Shown piece after piece: positions 1 through 9,309 of a DNA stretch of 64,000 nt. A program made the translations under genes and the position numbers. Location of the stretch: the NCBI GenBank assembly GCA_046295455.1, contig JBKBNI010000003.1:186001-250000 (forward strand), read 5' to 3'. Position 1 is the stretch's first letter; every line of letters starts with the position of its first letter. This DNA is from Thermaurantimonas sp046295455. GTDB lineage: Bacteria; Bacteroidota; Bacteroidia; Flavobacteriales; Schleiferiaceae. The notes beneath the pieces are model-generated. The model did not search any database. It saw only the letters and a program-made list of their open reading frames with translations, and had not been told where the DNA came from.

Positions 1-843
1 GAACTGGATAAAGCCTACGACTCCGCTCTTAAAGCCATTGAACGACTCGAGTTCAGAAACATGCTTTCGGCAGAAGAGGATCGGCTCTGCGCCGTGCTAC
101 AGATTACTGCTGGTGCCGGTGGCACAGAGAGCTGCGACTGGGCTTCCATGCTGCTGCGCATGTACATACGATGGGCCGAACAACATGGGTATAAAGTCAT
201 CGAACTTAACCTGCAGGACGGTGATGTAGCGGGTATTAAGTCAGCAACCATACAGATCGAAGGCGAATTTGCATTTGGATACCTGAAAGGCGAAAACGGC
301 GTGCATCGTCTCGTCCGCATTTCTCCCTTCGATGCCAACGCTAAAAGACATACATCCTTTGCCTCGGTGTATGTGTATCCGCTTGTCGACGATACCATTC
401 AGATTGATATCAATCCGGCAGACATCGAATGGGACACCTTTCGCTCCAGTGGAGCCGGTGGTCAAAATGTAAATAAAGTAGAGACCGGTGTCCGTCTGAA
501 GCACAAACCCACCGGCATCATTATCGAAAATACAGAAACCCGCTCCCAACTGCAAAACAAAGAGAAAGCCCTGCAACTGCTCAAATCTCAATTGTATGAG
601 ATAGAACTCGAAGCCCGAAACCAGAAACGCGCCGAAATCGAAGCCGGTAAGAAGAAAATAGAGTGGGGTTCACAGATACGCAATTACGTGCTCCATCCCT
701 ACAAGCTGGTAAAAGACGTCCGCACAGGCACAGAGACATCCAATGCCGAAGGAGTACTCGACGGCGATATCGATGAATTTCTGAAATCCTACCTGATGAG
801 CACCGGAAGCAGTCATACGGCCAATGCTACATCCACCTTATGA
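1..843 (+). CDS. prfB: Peptide chain release factor 2, 3' part
   Basis: Release factor 2 reads UGA and UAA stop codons on the ribosome and triggers peptide release. The reading frame is open from base 1, so the N-terminus and any programmed frameshift site lie outside the window; 280 residues are visible. The GGQ hydrolysis motif is at 457-465 (context GAGGQNVNK), and the SPF tripeptide that marks RF2 rather than RF1 is at 322-330 (context RISPFDANAKRH). The C-terminus is of normal form. The next gene starts within the last codons (ATGA overlap at 840-843), so the two are probably translationally coupled. Confidence 0.97.
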   Translation, partial: ELDKAYDSALKAIERLEFRNMLSAEEDRLCAVLQITAGAGGTESCDWASMLLRMYIRWAEQHGYKVIELNLQDGDVAGIKSATIQIEGEFAFGYLKGENGVHRLVRISPFDANAKRHTSFASVYVYPLVDDTIQIDINPADIEWDTFRSSGAGGQNVNKVETGVRLKHKPTGIIIENTETRSQLQNKEKALQLLKSQLYEIELEARNQKRAEIEAGKKKIEWGSQIRNYVLHPYKLVKDVRTGTETSNAEGVLDGDIDEFLKSYLMSTGSSHTANATSTL

Positions 844-1922
844 GGCTCGGTATCATTGACCGGTACATCCTACGATACTTCCTCGGAACATTCTTTCTAA
901 CCTTGATCCTGATCTTGCTGATAGCCGTCGTATTCGATATATCCGAAAAGATCGAAGACTTCATCACCAAGGGGGCATCGGCCAGGGAGATCGTCCTGGA
1001 TTATTATCTGAACTTTATCGTGTACTACGGCAACATGTTTTCGAGCATGATTGTCTTTATCTCTACCATTTTTTTTACAAGCATGCTTGCTAATCGTACT
1101 GAGATTGTTGCCATTCTCACCGGAGGCATGAGTTTCAAAAGACTGATGCTTCCCTATGCAATAGGTACACTCATCGTGACACTGATCAGCATGCTTCTTG
1201 CCCATTTTGTCATCCCGGTGAGCAACGTCAGAAGACTACACTTCGAAAACCTCTACATAAACGTTACCTCAGGCGAACGAAACAACGACCTGCACAGGCA
1301 GATAAAACCAGGACACCTGATCTATCTCGAAAATTATAATTCCGAGCGTCTTAGTGGTTATCGGTTTACCTACGAAGTGTTTCACGGTCAGAAAATGATC
1401 TCGAAGCTGTCATCCGACTTTATCCGGTTTGATACCCTAACAAATACATGGAAATTAGACAATTATACCATACGTTATATTCAGGATGACGGAGACAAAC
1501 TCTTAATAGGCCGTCAGCTAGACACAGCATTTGACTTTCACCCTGACGAACTCAGTCCGAAATTGTACAGTGTCACAATGATGAACACTCCGCGTCTTCT
1601 TCAATTCATAAGAGCCGAAAAAATAAGAGGATCAGAAAAATTAAACATGTATCTTCTGGAGCTGCATCAACGCACGGCCTGGCCGTTTGCCACCGTCATT
1701 CTGGTACTTATAGCAGTGAGCTTAAGCAGCCAGAAACGAAGAGGAGGAATGGGGCTGAATATCGCACTGGGGTTGGGCCTGTGCGTCACATACATTTTTT
1801 TTCAGAGGGTATCCGTTGTCTTTAGCACCAATGGCAACCTCTCTCCTTTGGTGGCTCTTTGGGTTCCCAACGTCTTGTTTGCCATAGTTGGAATCTATCT
1901 CTACCGCACAGCTCCAAAATAA
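840..1922 (+). CDS. LptF/LptG family permease (YjgP/YjgQ)
   Basis: This 360-residue inner-membrane protein belongs to the LptF/LptG family, whose members form the membrane part of the LptB2FG machine that extracts lipopolysaccharide. One membrane helix lies near residues 12-32, two or three between about 60 and 130, a soluble periplasmic domain at about 130-270, and three helices in the last 90 residues, which is the family layout. The motif LTGGMSFKRLMLP lies in the cytoplasmic loop typical of the family. It overlaps prfB by 4 bases. Whether it plays the LptF or the LptG part cannot be told here. A hairpin after the stop probably serves the opposing gene. Confidence 0.88.
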   Translation: MRLGIIDRYILRYFLGTFFLTLILILLIAVVFDISEKIEDFITKGASAREIVLDYYLNFIVYYGNMFSSMIVFISTIFFTSMLANRTEIVAILTGGMSFKRLMLPYAIGTLIVTLISMLLAHFVIPVSNVRRLHFENLYINVTSGERNNDLHRQIKPGHLIYLENYNSERLSGYRFTYEVFHGQKMISKLSSDFIRFDTLTNTWKLDNYTIRYIQDDGDKLLIGRQLDTAFDFHPDELSPKLYSVTMMNTPRLLQFIRAEKIRGSEKLNMYLLELHQRTAWPFATVILVLIAVSLSSQKRRGGMGLNIALGLGLCVTYIFFQRVSVVFSTNGNLSPLVALWVPNVLFAIVGIYLYRTAPK

Positions 1923-1946
1923 AAAATGGCCCGTTAAGCCGGGCCA
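1921..1946 (-). terminator. Intrinsic terminator of the T9SS-sorted gene
   Basis: A 7-bp stem (TGGCCCG at 1927-1933 and CGGGCCA at 1940-1946) with a 6-base loop is preceded on the plus strand by six A, giving a hairpin followed by six U on the minus strand. It lies 28 bases past the minus-strand stop at 1974. The plus-strand side has no U-run, so it would act poorly for the permease gene. Confidence 0.75.
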
Positions 1947-1973
1947 CTCTGTATATTGATTAATGAATATACG

Positions 1974-2960
1974 TTATTTCCTGACGACCAGTTTACCGCT
2001 TACAGATTCCGTATTGGTCCTGACAGTGTATGTATAAACGCCCACAGGCAGGTGACCGATGCGGATATTTTTAGCGTTTAGACCATTGTAGGGTGCAGCG
2101 AGCTCTTCTGTAAGCACTGCCCGGCCGGTAAGATCATAGATGGCAAACTGAGCTTTTGTGTTTTTCGAAAGACTGTACGATACCGTGATCACATCGTTTG
2201 CCGGATTTGGAAATACTTTTACAGAATTTCTTGTCAAAAGAAATTCATTATCAAGACCAATGTTTCCGGTTTTCTCAACTTCTGCAAATATGTAAAAGAC
2301 CACATCTACATTAGCACCCCATGCTTGCGGGTCATTCAGTGCAATCCATTGGCCTGTATCCCATTTTTCCCATGCAGAACCTCCTCCACAATTTCCTCCC
2401 GTGTGAAATATACCTATCGTGTCGTTTCGGGTGCCTCCACCGACGACTACACTAGCAAAAAAGGGTCCTGAATAGTCTACCGGGGTTGCGAATGAAAATT
2501 TGGTAAATTGTCCGGTTGTGTCAATATTGCTGGAGCTCACACTGGCAGATGTACCAATACTGGTCGCAGAAGGAGCACCGTTGGTTGCATTTACATTGTA
2601 AATTATGGTATTGTATTCATCGGCAGTACCTACGATTGTTTTCCCCCCGAAAGCGACAAGCACGGAGTGAATCTTTCCTATGGTATTGGTTGCTATACGT
2701 TGGGCTTTTTCCAAATCACCATATCCGTTAGTACCGGCTACAAACCCGCCGTTTGTAGAATTGAGTAATAAAGGACCAACATTGCAATTTGCCAGAAGTG
2801 TAGCCGAGAGGGTGTCGTTGACATTCTCAGTGCCTGCACTTGTAAAGTGGTGTGAAAGGTTTAAGTGACTTTTTACTACAGCTTTACCTGCGACCTTTTG
2901 CTGAGCGTAGGCCGAGATACTAAAGCTTAGGACACTTGCGATTACGTAAATTTTTCTCAT
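1974..2960 (-). CDS. Exported protein with type IX secretion sorting domain
   Basis: The protein has 328 residues from the ATG at 2960; an upstream in-frame alternative start at 2984 would spoil the signal peptide MRKIYVIASVLSFSISAYAQ. The middle part (about 60-240) is rich in Gly, Thr and Asn and I do not recognise it. The last 80 residues are a T9SS type A sorting domain: VFPNPANDVITVSYS, then YDLTGRAV, ending GKLVVRK. Proteins with this domain are carried over the outer membrane by the Por secretion system and released or anchored. Terminator at 1921-1946. It follows the NadR-like gene by 37 bases and may be cotranscribed. The function of the passenger is unknown. Confidence 0.85.
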   Translation of the reverse strand: MRKIYVIASVLSFSISAYAQQKVAGKAVVKSHLNLSHHFTSAGTENVNDTLSATLLANCNVGPLLLNSTNGGFVAGTNGYGDLEKAQRIATNTIGKIHSVLVAFGGKTIVGTADEYNTIIYNVNATNGAPSATSIGTSASVSSSNIDTTGQFTKFSFATPVDYSGPFFASVVVGGGTRNDTIGIFHTGGNCGGGSAWEKWDTGQWIALNDPQAWGANVDVVFYIFAEVEKTGNIGLDNEFLLTRNSVKVFPNPANDVITVSYSLSKNTKAQFAIYDLTGRAVLTEELAAPYNGLNAKNIRIGHLPVGVYTYTVRTNTESVSGKLVVRK

Positions 2961-2997
2961 ATTATTTAATTTTATACAAAGCAAACAAATATTTTCA

Positions 2998-3519
2998 TTA
3001 AAAAAAAGTCTTTTTTGTTGTTTCGATGATTTCTACTGCGTGTAGGAGTCTTTTTTCATTTAATCCCGAGACTATTTCAAATTTTTGGTTGCATTGTTTA
3101 AGCAATTTAACGTGAATTTCAAAGAGTTCCTCACGGTCATTTGGATTTTCACGCTGTGGATCATAAGCCCATGGAACATCGGCAGCAGTTAATAAAACAA
3201 GGTTAAATGTGCCGGGACAATAATTTTCTTCGATCAGTGGATGTGTTTTACCATATTTCCAGTCGCTCCAGATTTTAATGGTAAGAAGAGTGGTATCAAA
3301 AAAAATCGGCATACAATGTGTCGATTTACAATACAGATTTTCCCAAAAAAGTTGCCCTCTCGCAATGACCTCCAGATCATCGTACCCGTAAGAATTATTT
3401 TTTAGATGAAGATAATACCGCGCAAATTCAGGCACCCAAAGGCCTCTATACATCACGGCAAGTTTTTTACACAATTGTGTTTTACCGGTTGATTCCGGTC
3501 CTACCACTGCCACCCTCAT
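2998..3519 (-). CDS. NadR-like P-loop kinase
   Basis: This 173-residue protein starts with a Walker A motif, VVGPESTGKTQL, at residues 5-16, and resembles the ribosylnicotinamide kinase domain of NadR (AAA_28 type). NadR usually also carries a nicotinamide-nucleotide adenylyltransferase domain, absent here. The likely role is phosphorylation of nicotinamide riboside in NAD salvage, but stand-alone members are rarely characterised. Its start overlaps the end of the upstream phosphoesterase gene by 4 bases (ATGA), so the two are probably made together. Confidence 0.75.
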   Translation of the reverse strand: MRVAVVGPESTGKTQLCKKLAVMYRGLWVPEFARYYLHLKNNSYGYDDLEVIARGQLFWENLYCKSTHCMPIFFDTTLLTIKIWSDWKYGKTHPLIEENYCPGTFNLVLLTAADVPWAYDPQRENPNDREELFEIHVKLLKQCNQKFEIVSGLNEKRLLHAVEIIETTKKTFF

Positions 3520-4025
3520 AGAATCGTAGTGCGTTTTCCAAATTCAATTACTTCTAGATTTTGCACCACGTTGTTGGCAATTTCAAATTGTACCGCTGTG
3601 CGTATGGTGTGAAATCCATGGGTGCCGGCCGCGCCGGGATTGATACAAAGGGTGTTTCTGTTTTTATCAAAGATGATTTTGAGAATGTGCGAATGCCCGC
3701 AGATAAACACATCCGGCTGAACTGACTCCCAGAGCGCATTTACTCTTTTGGAATATCTGCCCGGATACCCTCCTATGTGGGTCATCCACACGCGCATGCC
3801 TTCTACCTCAAATATGGCATCTTCGGAATACTGAAGTCTGATGGTGAGGTCATCGATGTTGCCATGCACTGCCCTGACCACAGGGCAGACACGCTCCAGG
3901 GCAGTGAGTACTTCAGGAGAGCCTATATCGCCCGCATGCCAGACTTCGTCAGCCCTTGAAGCATAAGAGCAAATAGCATCGTCAATGTAGCTGTGAGTAT
4001 CGGAAAGCAGAAAGATCCTTTTAAT
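3516..4025 (-). CDS. YfcE/MJ0936-like metallophosphoesterase, probable ATT start
   Basis: The product is a small calcineurin-like phosphoesterase with the metal-binding motifs LSDTHSYIDD near the N-terminus, WHAGDIG, VHGNIDD, THIGGYPG and CGHSHI, in the normal order of the YfcE/MJ0936 family. No ATG, GTG or TTG precedes the first motif in frame: the frame is closed by a stop at 4038-4040, and the first plausible initiator is ATT at 4023-4025, giving MKRIFLLSDTHS, exactly where homologues begin. A GTG start at 3881 would remove the first two metal motifs. About 169 residues. It is followed with a 4-base overlap by the NadR-like kinase and is divergent from truA. Confidence 0.85.
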   Translation of the reverse strand: MKRIFLLSDTHSYIDDAICSYASRADEVWHAGDIGSPEVLTALERVCPVVRAVHGNIDDLTIRLQYSEDAIFEVEGMRVWMTHIGGYPGRYSKRVNALWESVQPDVFICGHSHILKIIFDKNRNTLCINPGAAGTHGFHTIRTAVQFEIANNVVQNLEVIEFGKRTTIL

Positions 4026-4060
4026 TGCTGGATAGAATTAGGTGTACCTTTGCAAAGGCA
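4025..4060. promoter_or_regulatory. Divergent promoter region, metallophosphoesterase / truA
   Basis: TACCTTTG at 4045-4052 fits the Bacteroidota -7 box TAnnTTTG on the plus strand, with TTG at 4025-4027 as a possible -33 element 17 bases upstream. The box lies in a perfect 12-base palindrome, CCTTTGCAAAGG at 4047-4058, whose other half gives TGCCTTTG on the minus strand (4060-4053), one base from the consensus. The same bases may serve both divergent genes. Confidence 0.6.
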
Positions 4061-4074
4061 AATTAAATGCGGAG

Positions 4075-4830
4075 TTGCGATATTTCATTGAGATTGCTTA
4101 CAATGGCATGGCCTTCCACGGCTGGCAGATTCAACCCAATTCTACTTCTGTACAACAGACTTTAAACCAGGCTCTGAGCACTGTACTGCGGAGAGAGGCA
4201 TACACGGTAGCTGCCGGTCGCACCGATACAGGGGTACATGCGCTTCAGATGTTTGCACATTTTGACAGCAGTGTTCCTTTAGAGGATACTGAACCAATCG
4301 TTCGCTCCATGAATGGGATTTTATATCCAAACATTTCAGTTAAACGAATTTTCAGGGTTTGTGACAGCGCACACGCCCGATTCAGCGCATATCTACGCGA
4401 GTATCAATATGACATCCATTACCGGCACAATCCTTTCCTATACCACCGCAGCTTGCTCTGGCTCCGGACGCCTCTGCCGGTGGAGGAGATGAATGCACTA
4501 TGCGGCACTTTAATCGGAGAGAAGGATTTTTCTTGTTTTGAGAAGGCCGGTGGCAGCAATGCGCATTCGATCTGCCATGTGTCGCATGCGCAATGGATAG
4601 AAACTGATGAGGGCGTTCGGTTTGTAATTCGCGCCAATCGGTTTTTGAGGAATATGGTGCGTGCCATCGTTGGCACCTTTCTCGAATTTGGCAGCAGAAG
4701 GATATCCGCATCGGATTTTAAAGCACTGTTAGAAAGCAAAGACCGCAAGCTGGCAGGAGCCTCAGCCCCGCCCTACGCACTTTACCTGACCAAGGTTTGT
4801 TATCCTGATTCTATTTTTTCATATGACTAA
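4075..4830 (+). CDS. truA: tRNA pseudouridine(38-40) synthase
   Basis: TruA isomerises uridines 38-40 in the anticodon arm of tRNAs to pseudouridine. The nucleophilic aspartate is D51 in AAGRTDTGVHA, and the family opening RYFIEIAYNGMAFHGWQ is present. I chose the TTG at 4075 because homologues begin at this residue; an in-frame GTG at 4042 would lie inside the predicted promoter. An ATG at 4067 is out of frame. 251 residues, a normal length. The gene ends 8 bases inside the ABC transporter gene. Confidence 0.92.
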   Translation: MRYFIEIAYNGMAFHGWQIQPNSTSVQQTLNQALSTVLRREAYTVAAGRTDTGVHALQMFAHFDSSVPLEDTEPIVRSMNGILYPNISVKRIFRVCDSAHARFSAYLREYQYDIHYRHNPFLYHRSLLWLRTPLPVEEMNALCGTLIGEKDFSCFEKAGGSNAHSICHVSHAQWIETDEGVRFVIRANRFLRNMVRAIVGTFLEFGSRRISASDFKALLESKDRKLAGASAPPYALYLTKVCYPDSIFSYD

Positions 4831-6595
4831 TACCCCGGATAGCCCCCACACCTTCGATATACGTACACTGAAAAAAGTTTTCAGATTCGTCGGACCTTAC
4901 AAAAGAGTGTTTCACACCGGTATGGGTCTGGTCATTTTCCTGTCGGTCATCACCTCGGCGCGCCCCATCCTGGTTCAGTATTCAATAGACGATGCCATCC
5001 TTCCAGGCGACATGCATCAGCTTTTGATCCTGTGCATCTGGATTCTGGTGCTTTTGATTGCGGAGAGTATTGCCCAGTACTTTTATTCGTATATTGCTAA
5101 TTATTTAGGTCAAAACATCATTAAAGATATCCGGTCTGCACTGTACAGGAAGCTGATGTATTTCAGATTGTCGTTTTACGACCGCACTCCTGTGGGAAAT
5201 CTGGTTACGCGTTCGATTTCTGATATTGAGGTTATTTCTGAAATCTTTTCGGAGGGTTTATTGGTCATCCTGGGCGATTTGCTCAAGGTGGCTGCCATGC
5301 TTGCCGCTATGTTTTACTTCATAGATTGGCGATTAAATCTGATTGCACTGTCCGTGCTGCCATTTTTATTTATCGCGACCCGCTGGTTTCAGAAAAACAT
5401 CAAAGTTTCCTTTCAGCAGGTGCGCAATGAAGTGGCCAATCTCAATGCTTTTGTCCAGGAGCGCCTCACGGGTATGGGCATTGTTCAAATATTTGGCCGC
5501 GAAAAGGCCGAATTCGAGAAATTTAAGGTCATCAATGCCCGACACAGAGATGCTAACATTAGAGGTATTTGGTATTTCAGCATTTTTCTTCCTTTACTCG
5601 ACCTGATCTCATCAGTTTCAATCGCCCTTGTGGTCAGTGCCGGCTCATGGTGGGCAGTACAAGGTCAGAATATCTCCCTTGGAGAGCTCACCTCACTTAT
5701 CATGTTTATAAATATGATTTTCAGGCCTCTCAGGCAGTTAGCCGACCGGGTGAATTCTCTTCAGATGGGAATAGTCGCTTCAAATCGTGTTTTCACTCTC
5801 CTGGACGATACCGAAAACACGGAATCCTCTGAATCCCAAACACCCATGCCACCGATCAGAGGACATGTGCGATTCGAAAATGTCACTTTTGGATACAAAC
5901 CTCAGGAAGTAGTACTTCATAACCTTTCCTTTGAGGTAGAGGCAGGCCAGACACTGGCTATAGTAGGTGCAACCGGTGCAGGCAAATCCACGATTATTCA
6001 GTTGCTCTCAGGATATTACAGGCAGCAATCAGGCGCCATTTACATCGATGATATTGATATTTCAAAAGTGTCCATTTTCAGCCTCAGAAGTCAGATGGCT
6101 GTTGTACTTCAGGATGTTTTTTTATTCTCTGATTCTATTTACAAAAACATTACACTGGGTCAGCCCTTCAGCAGAGAAGACGTTAAAGCTGCCGCACAGG
6201 AAATCGGGCTGTTAAGTTTTATCGAATCCCTACCGGGTGGCCTTGAGTACAATGTGCGAGAAAGAGGTGCATCGCTCAGTACAGGCCAGAGACAACTTAT
6301 TGCATTCCTTAGAGCATATCTGACCAGACCCAAAATATTTATCCTCGATGAGGCAACTTCTAACATAGATACTCAAACCGAATCCTTGATACAGCAGGCT
6401 ACCGAACGCATCACCGAAGGAAGGACTAGTATAATCATCGCGCATAGACTCAGTACGATTCTTCATGCCGACAAGATTCTCGTACTTAAAAAGGGAAGAA
6501 TTGTGGAGACAGGTACACATGCCGAACTTCTTAAGTACAAGGGATATTACAGCCGGCTGTACGACATACAATTTGCTTCGATGAACAATCTGTAA
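4823..6595 (+). CDS. ABC exporter, fused permease and ATPase (MsbA-like)
   Basis: This 590-residue half-transporter has a six-helix membrane domain (about 20-310) followed by a nucleotide-binding domain (about 340-585). Walker A GATGAGKST is at about 381-389, the signature LSTGQRQL at about 484, Walker B IFILDE at about 505 and the switch histidine in IIAHRLST. The type is that of lipid and drug exporters such as MsbA; the substrate cannot be told. It overlaps truA by 8 bases and is followed after 17 bases by the HD phosphodiesterase gene, suggesting one transcript. Confidence 0.92.
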   Translation: MTNTPDSPHTFDIRTLKKVFRFVGPYKRVFHTGMGLVIFLSVITSARPILVQYSIDDAILPGDMHQLLILCIWILVLLIAESIAQYFYSYIANYLGQNIIKDIRSALYRKLMYFRLSFYDRTPVGNLVTRSISDIEVISEIFSEGLLVILGDLLKVAAMLAAMFYFIDWRLNLIALSVLPFLFIATRWFQKNIKVSFQQVRNEVANLNAFVQERLTGMGIVQIFGREKAEFEKFKVINARHRDANIRGIWYFSIFLPLLDLISSVSIALVVSAGSWWAVQGQNISLGELTSLIMFINMIFRPLRQLADRVNSLQMGIVASNRVFTLLDDTENTESSESQTPMPPIRGHVRFENVTFGYKPQEVVLHNLSFEVEAGQTLAIVGATGAGKSTIIQLLSGYYRQQSGAIYIDDIDISKVSIFSLRSQMAVVLQDVFLFSDSIYKNITLGQPFSREDVKAAAQEIGLLSFIESLPGGLEYNVRERGASLSTGQRQLIAFLRAYLTRPKIFILDEATSNIDTQTESLIQQATERITEGRTSIIIAHRLSTILHADKILVLKKGRIVETGTHAELLKYKGYYSRLYDIQFASMNNL

Positions 6596-6612
6596 AAACA
6601 ATACACAGACCT

Positions 6613-8628
6613 ATGAGTCTATGGTTGCACTTTTTGATAAAAATCAAAAACACACTCATAAAAAACAGAGAAGCAATCCTATTCTTCGTAGCTTCGATTG
6701 GCTTTGTGCTCTTTTATCCCGACGAACGAAGATTTCCATTCGAATGGAAGCTACAGTCCGAGTGGAAACATACCGATATACATGCAGATTTCTCATTTGT
6801 CAGACCTCTCTCAGATGCTGAATTAAGCTCAAAAGGAGATTCCCTAAATACGTACTTCGTGTACTTTCGACTTCACACCAGCAATCCAAAAATTGACTAT
6901 GTCCTCACCGACACCTCTGCAAACAAAGAACAAATTGAATCACTGCTGAGAAGTTTTCTTAAGAAGTATGAATCAGGACTGATTTCGGATGATAAACCTG
7001 TAGAATTTCCCGGACTTAAAAAAACGTGTTTTTTGATTGAAAACAATGATACATTTCTGATCAATTGTTCGCAGGTAATTGATGTGCGAAATCTTCGCAA
7101 ACAAATCATTAAATCCATCGATAGCCTGTATTTATATTGGGGATTTACCCAATCCAATGCTGATTTTCAGATCCGCCCCAACTTACAGTTTGTAAAACAA
7201 GTGAAACTCAAACCGGACGACAATTTTTTTATTCAAAAAAGCGAGGTCATCGAAAGAGGGACGCCAATCGTCCAAAGAGGTCAGTTTATCGATAGGGTAA
7301 CTCACGAACGTCTCCTTTATTACAAGAATTTATATGTCACTGGATATCCTTATGGATTGAAAAAATTTTTTATTCTGACCGGAAAATGGATGTTAGTACT
7401 TTTAATCTTAACAATGCTGTATCAATTTCTGGTCTATTTCAGGCCCAACGTTTTTGAAGACAGTTCTAAACTTCTGATGATCCTGACGATTGTGTTCTTA
7501 TTCTTTGCAATTGTCATGAAAACCGCTCAATTTCAGGAAGATTGGATCTATTTCATTCCTCTGCCGATCGTACCTATTGTTCTGAAAGCATTTTACGACA
7601 CCCGGCTAGCGTTGTTTTGCCATTTTTTGCTGTTGCTTCTGATCAGTCCAGGAATTAGTAGTTTTTACTCGTTTTTCATTTTACATTTTGCCAGCGGAGT
7701 ATTTTCTATTATCACTGTCGAATCCATTTATAAGAGAAGTCAGCTTTTCACCTCTGTTTTTAAAATCATAGCCGTTTATTTCATTGTATATCTAAGCCTG
7801 GAACTCACATCGGGTGTTCCTTTTTCGGAACCTGCTACCTACGTAAAGCTTTCTGCCAATGCCTTTCTCATACTTCTAGCTTTTCCGATCATTTATAGCA
7901 TTGAAAAAATCTTTGGAATGGTGTCGGATTTAAGCCTTCTTGAACTATCTGACACCAACATGCCTCTGCTCAAAGAACTGGCTGAAAAAGCCCCGGGGAC
8001 TTTTCAGCACAGCATACAGGTATCCAGCCTGGCAGAGAGTGCAGCTGCCAAAGTCGGGGCCAATACCCTACTGGTTCGCACTGCCGCACTCTACCATGAC
8101 ATTGGTAAAATGAGCCATCCGCAATTTTTTGTTGAAAATCAAATCACTGGTTACAATCCCCATGATGAACTCTCTTTCGAAGAAAGCGCCCGCGTCATCA
8201 TTGAACACGTAAAGGAAGGCGTGAAAATCGCAAGACAGCGCAAACTTCCCGAATCGATCATTGACTTTATACGGACACATCACGGCACAACCACTGTGCA
8301 GTACTTTTACAATATGTATCTGAAAAATTTTCCGGAAAATACAGATTCCGAACATCGGTTCAGATATGACGGTCCGACGCCTTTTTCAAAAGAAACGGCG
8401 ATTCTGATGCTGGCCGACAGCGTGGAAGCTGCTTGCAGAAGTCTGGCTCAACGCGGAGCCGACAGATTTCAGATGGAAGCCCAAATTGAGGCCATCTTCA
8501 CATCTCTCATGGACCAGCGACAGTTTGACAACGCAAACATTTCGCTTTCTGAAATCTCTGAAATCAAAAAAACACTAAAAAAGAAAATTCTAAACATTTA
8601 TCACAGCCGTATACCCTATCCAAAATGA
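6613..8628 (+). CDS. 7TM-HD phosphodiesterase, PgpH-like
   Basis: 671 residues. A membrane anchor at about 20-37 is followed by an extracytoplasmic 7TMR-HDED-type region (about 38-255), seven membrane helices (about 257-450) and a C-terminal HD domain (about 465-660) with HSIQVSSLAE, YHDIGK (HD near 495), IIEHVKEG, THHGT and LADSVEAA. PgpH of Listeria, with this layout, cleaves cyclic di-AMP, so the likely job is control of that messenger; this is by family and not shown here. It is slightly shorter than the Firmicutes proteins. It is the last gene of the truA group. Confidence 0.88.
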   Translation: MSLWLHFLIKIKNTLIKNREAILFFVASIGFVLFYPDERRFPFEWKLQSEWKHTDIHADFSFVRPLSDAELSSKGDSLNTYFVYFRLHTSNPKIDYVLTDTSANKEQIESLLRSFLKKYESGLISDDKPVEFPGLKKTCFLIENNDTFLINCSQVIDVRNLRKQIIKSIDSLYLYWGFTQSNADFQIRPNLQFVKQVKLKPDDNFFIQKSEVIERGTPIVQRGQFIDRVTHERLLYYKNLYVTGYPYGLKKFFILTGKWMLVLLILTMLYQFLVYFRPNVFEDSSKLLMILTIVFLFFAIVMKTAQFQEDWIYFIPLPIVPIVLKAFYDTRLALFCHFLLLLLISPGISSFYSFFILHFASGVFSIITVESIYKRSQLFTSVFKIIAVYFIVYLSLELTSGVPFSEPATYVKLSANAFLILLAFPIIYSIEKIFGMVSDLSLLELSDTNMPLLKELAEKAPGTFQHSIQVSSLAESAAAKVGANTLLVRTAALYHDIGKMSHPQFFVENQITGYNPHDELSFEESARVIIEHVKEGVKIARQRKLPESIIDFIRTHHGTTTVQYFYNMYLKNFPENTDSEHRFRYDGPTPFSKETAILMLADSVEAACRSLAQRGADRFQMEAQIEAIFTSLMDQRQFDNANISLSEISEIKKTLKKKILNIYHSRIPYPK

Positions 8629-8654
8629 TTTTCCCTCGCGCTTTAAAGAGGAAT

Positions 8655-8662
8655 TATTTTTG
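8655..8662 (+). promoter_or_regulatory. -7 box before the sigma-factor gene
   Basis: TATTTTTG matches TAnnTTTG exactly and lies 39 bases before the ATG at 8702. No clear TTTG -33 element is seen at the usual distance. Confidence 0.55.
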
Positions 8663-8701
8663 TGTGACTCTAACCAAATCAATCCCCTCTCCGTCTAACT
8701 A

Positions 8702-9307
8702 ATGGATGCAAATAGTGAAAATCCTTTGGAAAGCGCATCGATCAATATACCGTTAGAGACCGGCAATCAGCAGCAATCTGATATTTTCCATTGGATAGAA
8801 CAACTCATCAATGGAGATATCCGGGTTCAGGAGGACATCTATAAATACGTGTATCGGAAAATGTATCCGGTAGCATACCGCTATGTGAACAACCATGATG
8901 ACGCCATCGAAATCTTTAATAATTCCATGGTCAAAGTCTTCCAACACATCAAAAATCTCGACGAATATGACAAAGTAGAAAATTGGATAAAAAAAATTAT
9001 CATCAATACAGCATTGGATTTTCTGCGCGTGAGTAAGCGACACCGCAGCCGCATGCAACCTATCCATGATGAACTCCGGACCCTGACGGACAGTGCATCT
9101 ACAGATGGTATGTATGAATACGACTACCTTATAAAACTTGTTAATATGCTTCCGGCGCGAAAGAGAGAGGTCTTTATGCTATTTGCCATAGAAGGATACA
9201 GCCATAAAGAAATAGCCGAAGTAATGGGTATATCCGAATCAAACAGCAAACTATTGCTCTTTGAAGCCCGAAAATTTCTTCAAAGTAAACTCAAAAAAAG
9301 CGAGTAA
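8702..9307 (+). CDS. ECF-type RNA polymerase sigma factor
   Basis: 201 residues. Region 2 is at about 45-110 (YRYVNNHDDAIEIFNNSMVKVF, then WIKKIIINTALDFLR) and region 4 at about 140-195 (LPARKREVFMLFAIEGYSHKEIAEVMGIS). The DAIEIFNN stretch stands where many ECF factors have a DAEDI-like motif. The N-terminal 30 residues are poorly conserved in look. Next comes, after 2 bases, a membrane protein with an anti-sigma-like N-terminus, the usual partner arrangement. The target genes are unknown; the sigma gene may regulate its own operon. Confidence 0.92.
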   Translation: MDANSENPLESASINIPLETGNQQQSDIFHWIEQLINGDIRVQEDIYKYVYRKMYPVAYRYVNNHDDAIEIFNNSMVKVFQHIKNLDEYDKVENWIKKIIINTALDFLRVSKRHRSRMQPIHDELRTLTDSASTDGMYEYDYLIKLVNMLPARKREVFMLFAIEGYSHKEIAEVMGISESNSKLLLFEARKFLQSKLKKSE

Positions 9308-9309
9308 GT

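Noticed and set aside
3516..3881. Shorter metallophosphoesterase starting at a GTG at 3881
   Set aside because: It would lack the first metal-binding motifs (SDTH and the GDIG stretch), which are encoded in the same frame upstream.
4067..4069. ATG at 4067 as the truA start
   Set aside because: It is out of frame with the TruA coding sequence; the frame-true start is TTG at 4075.
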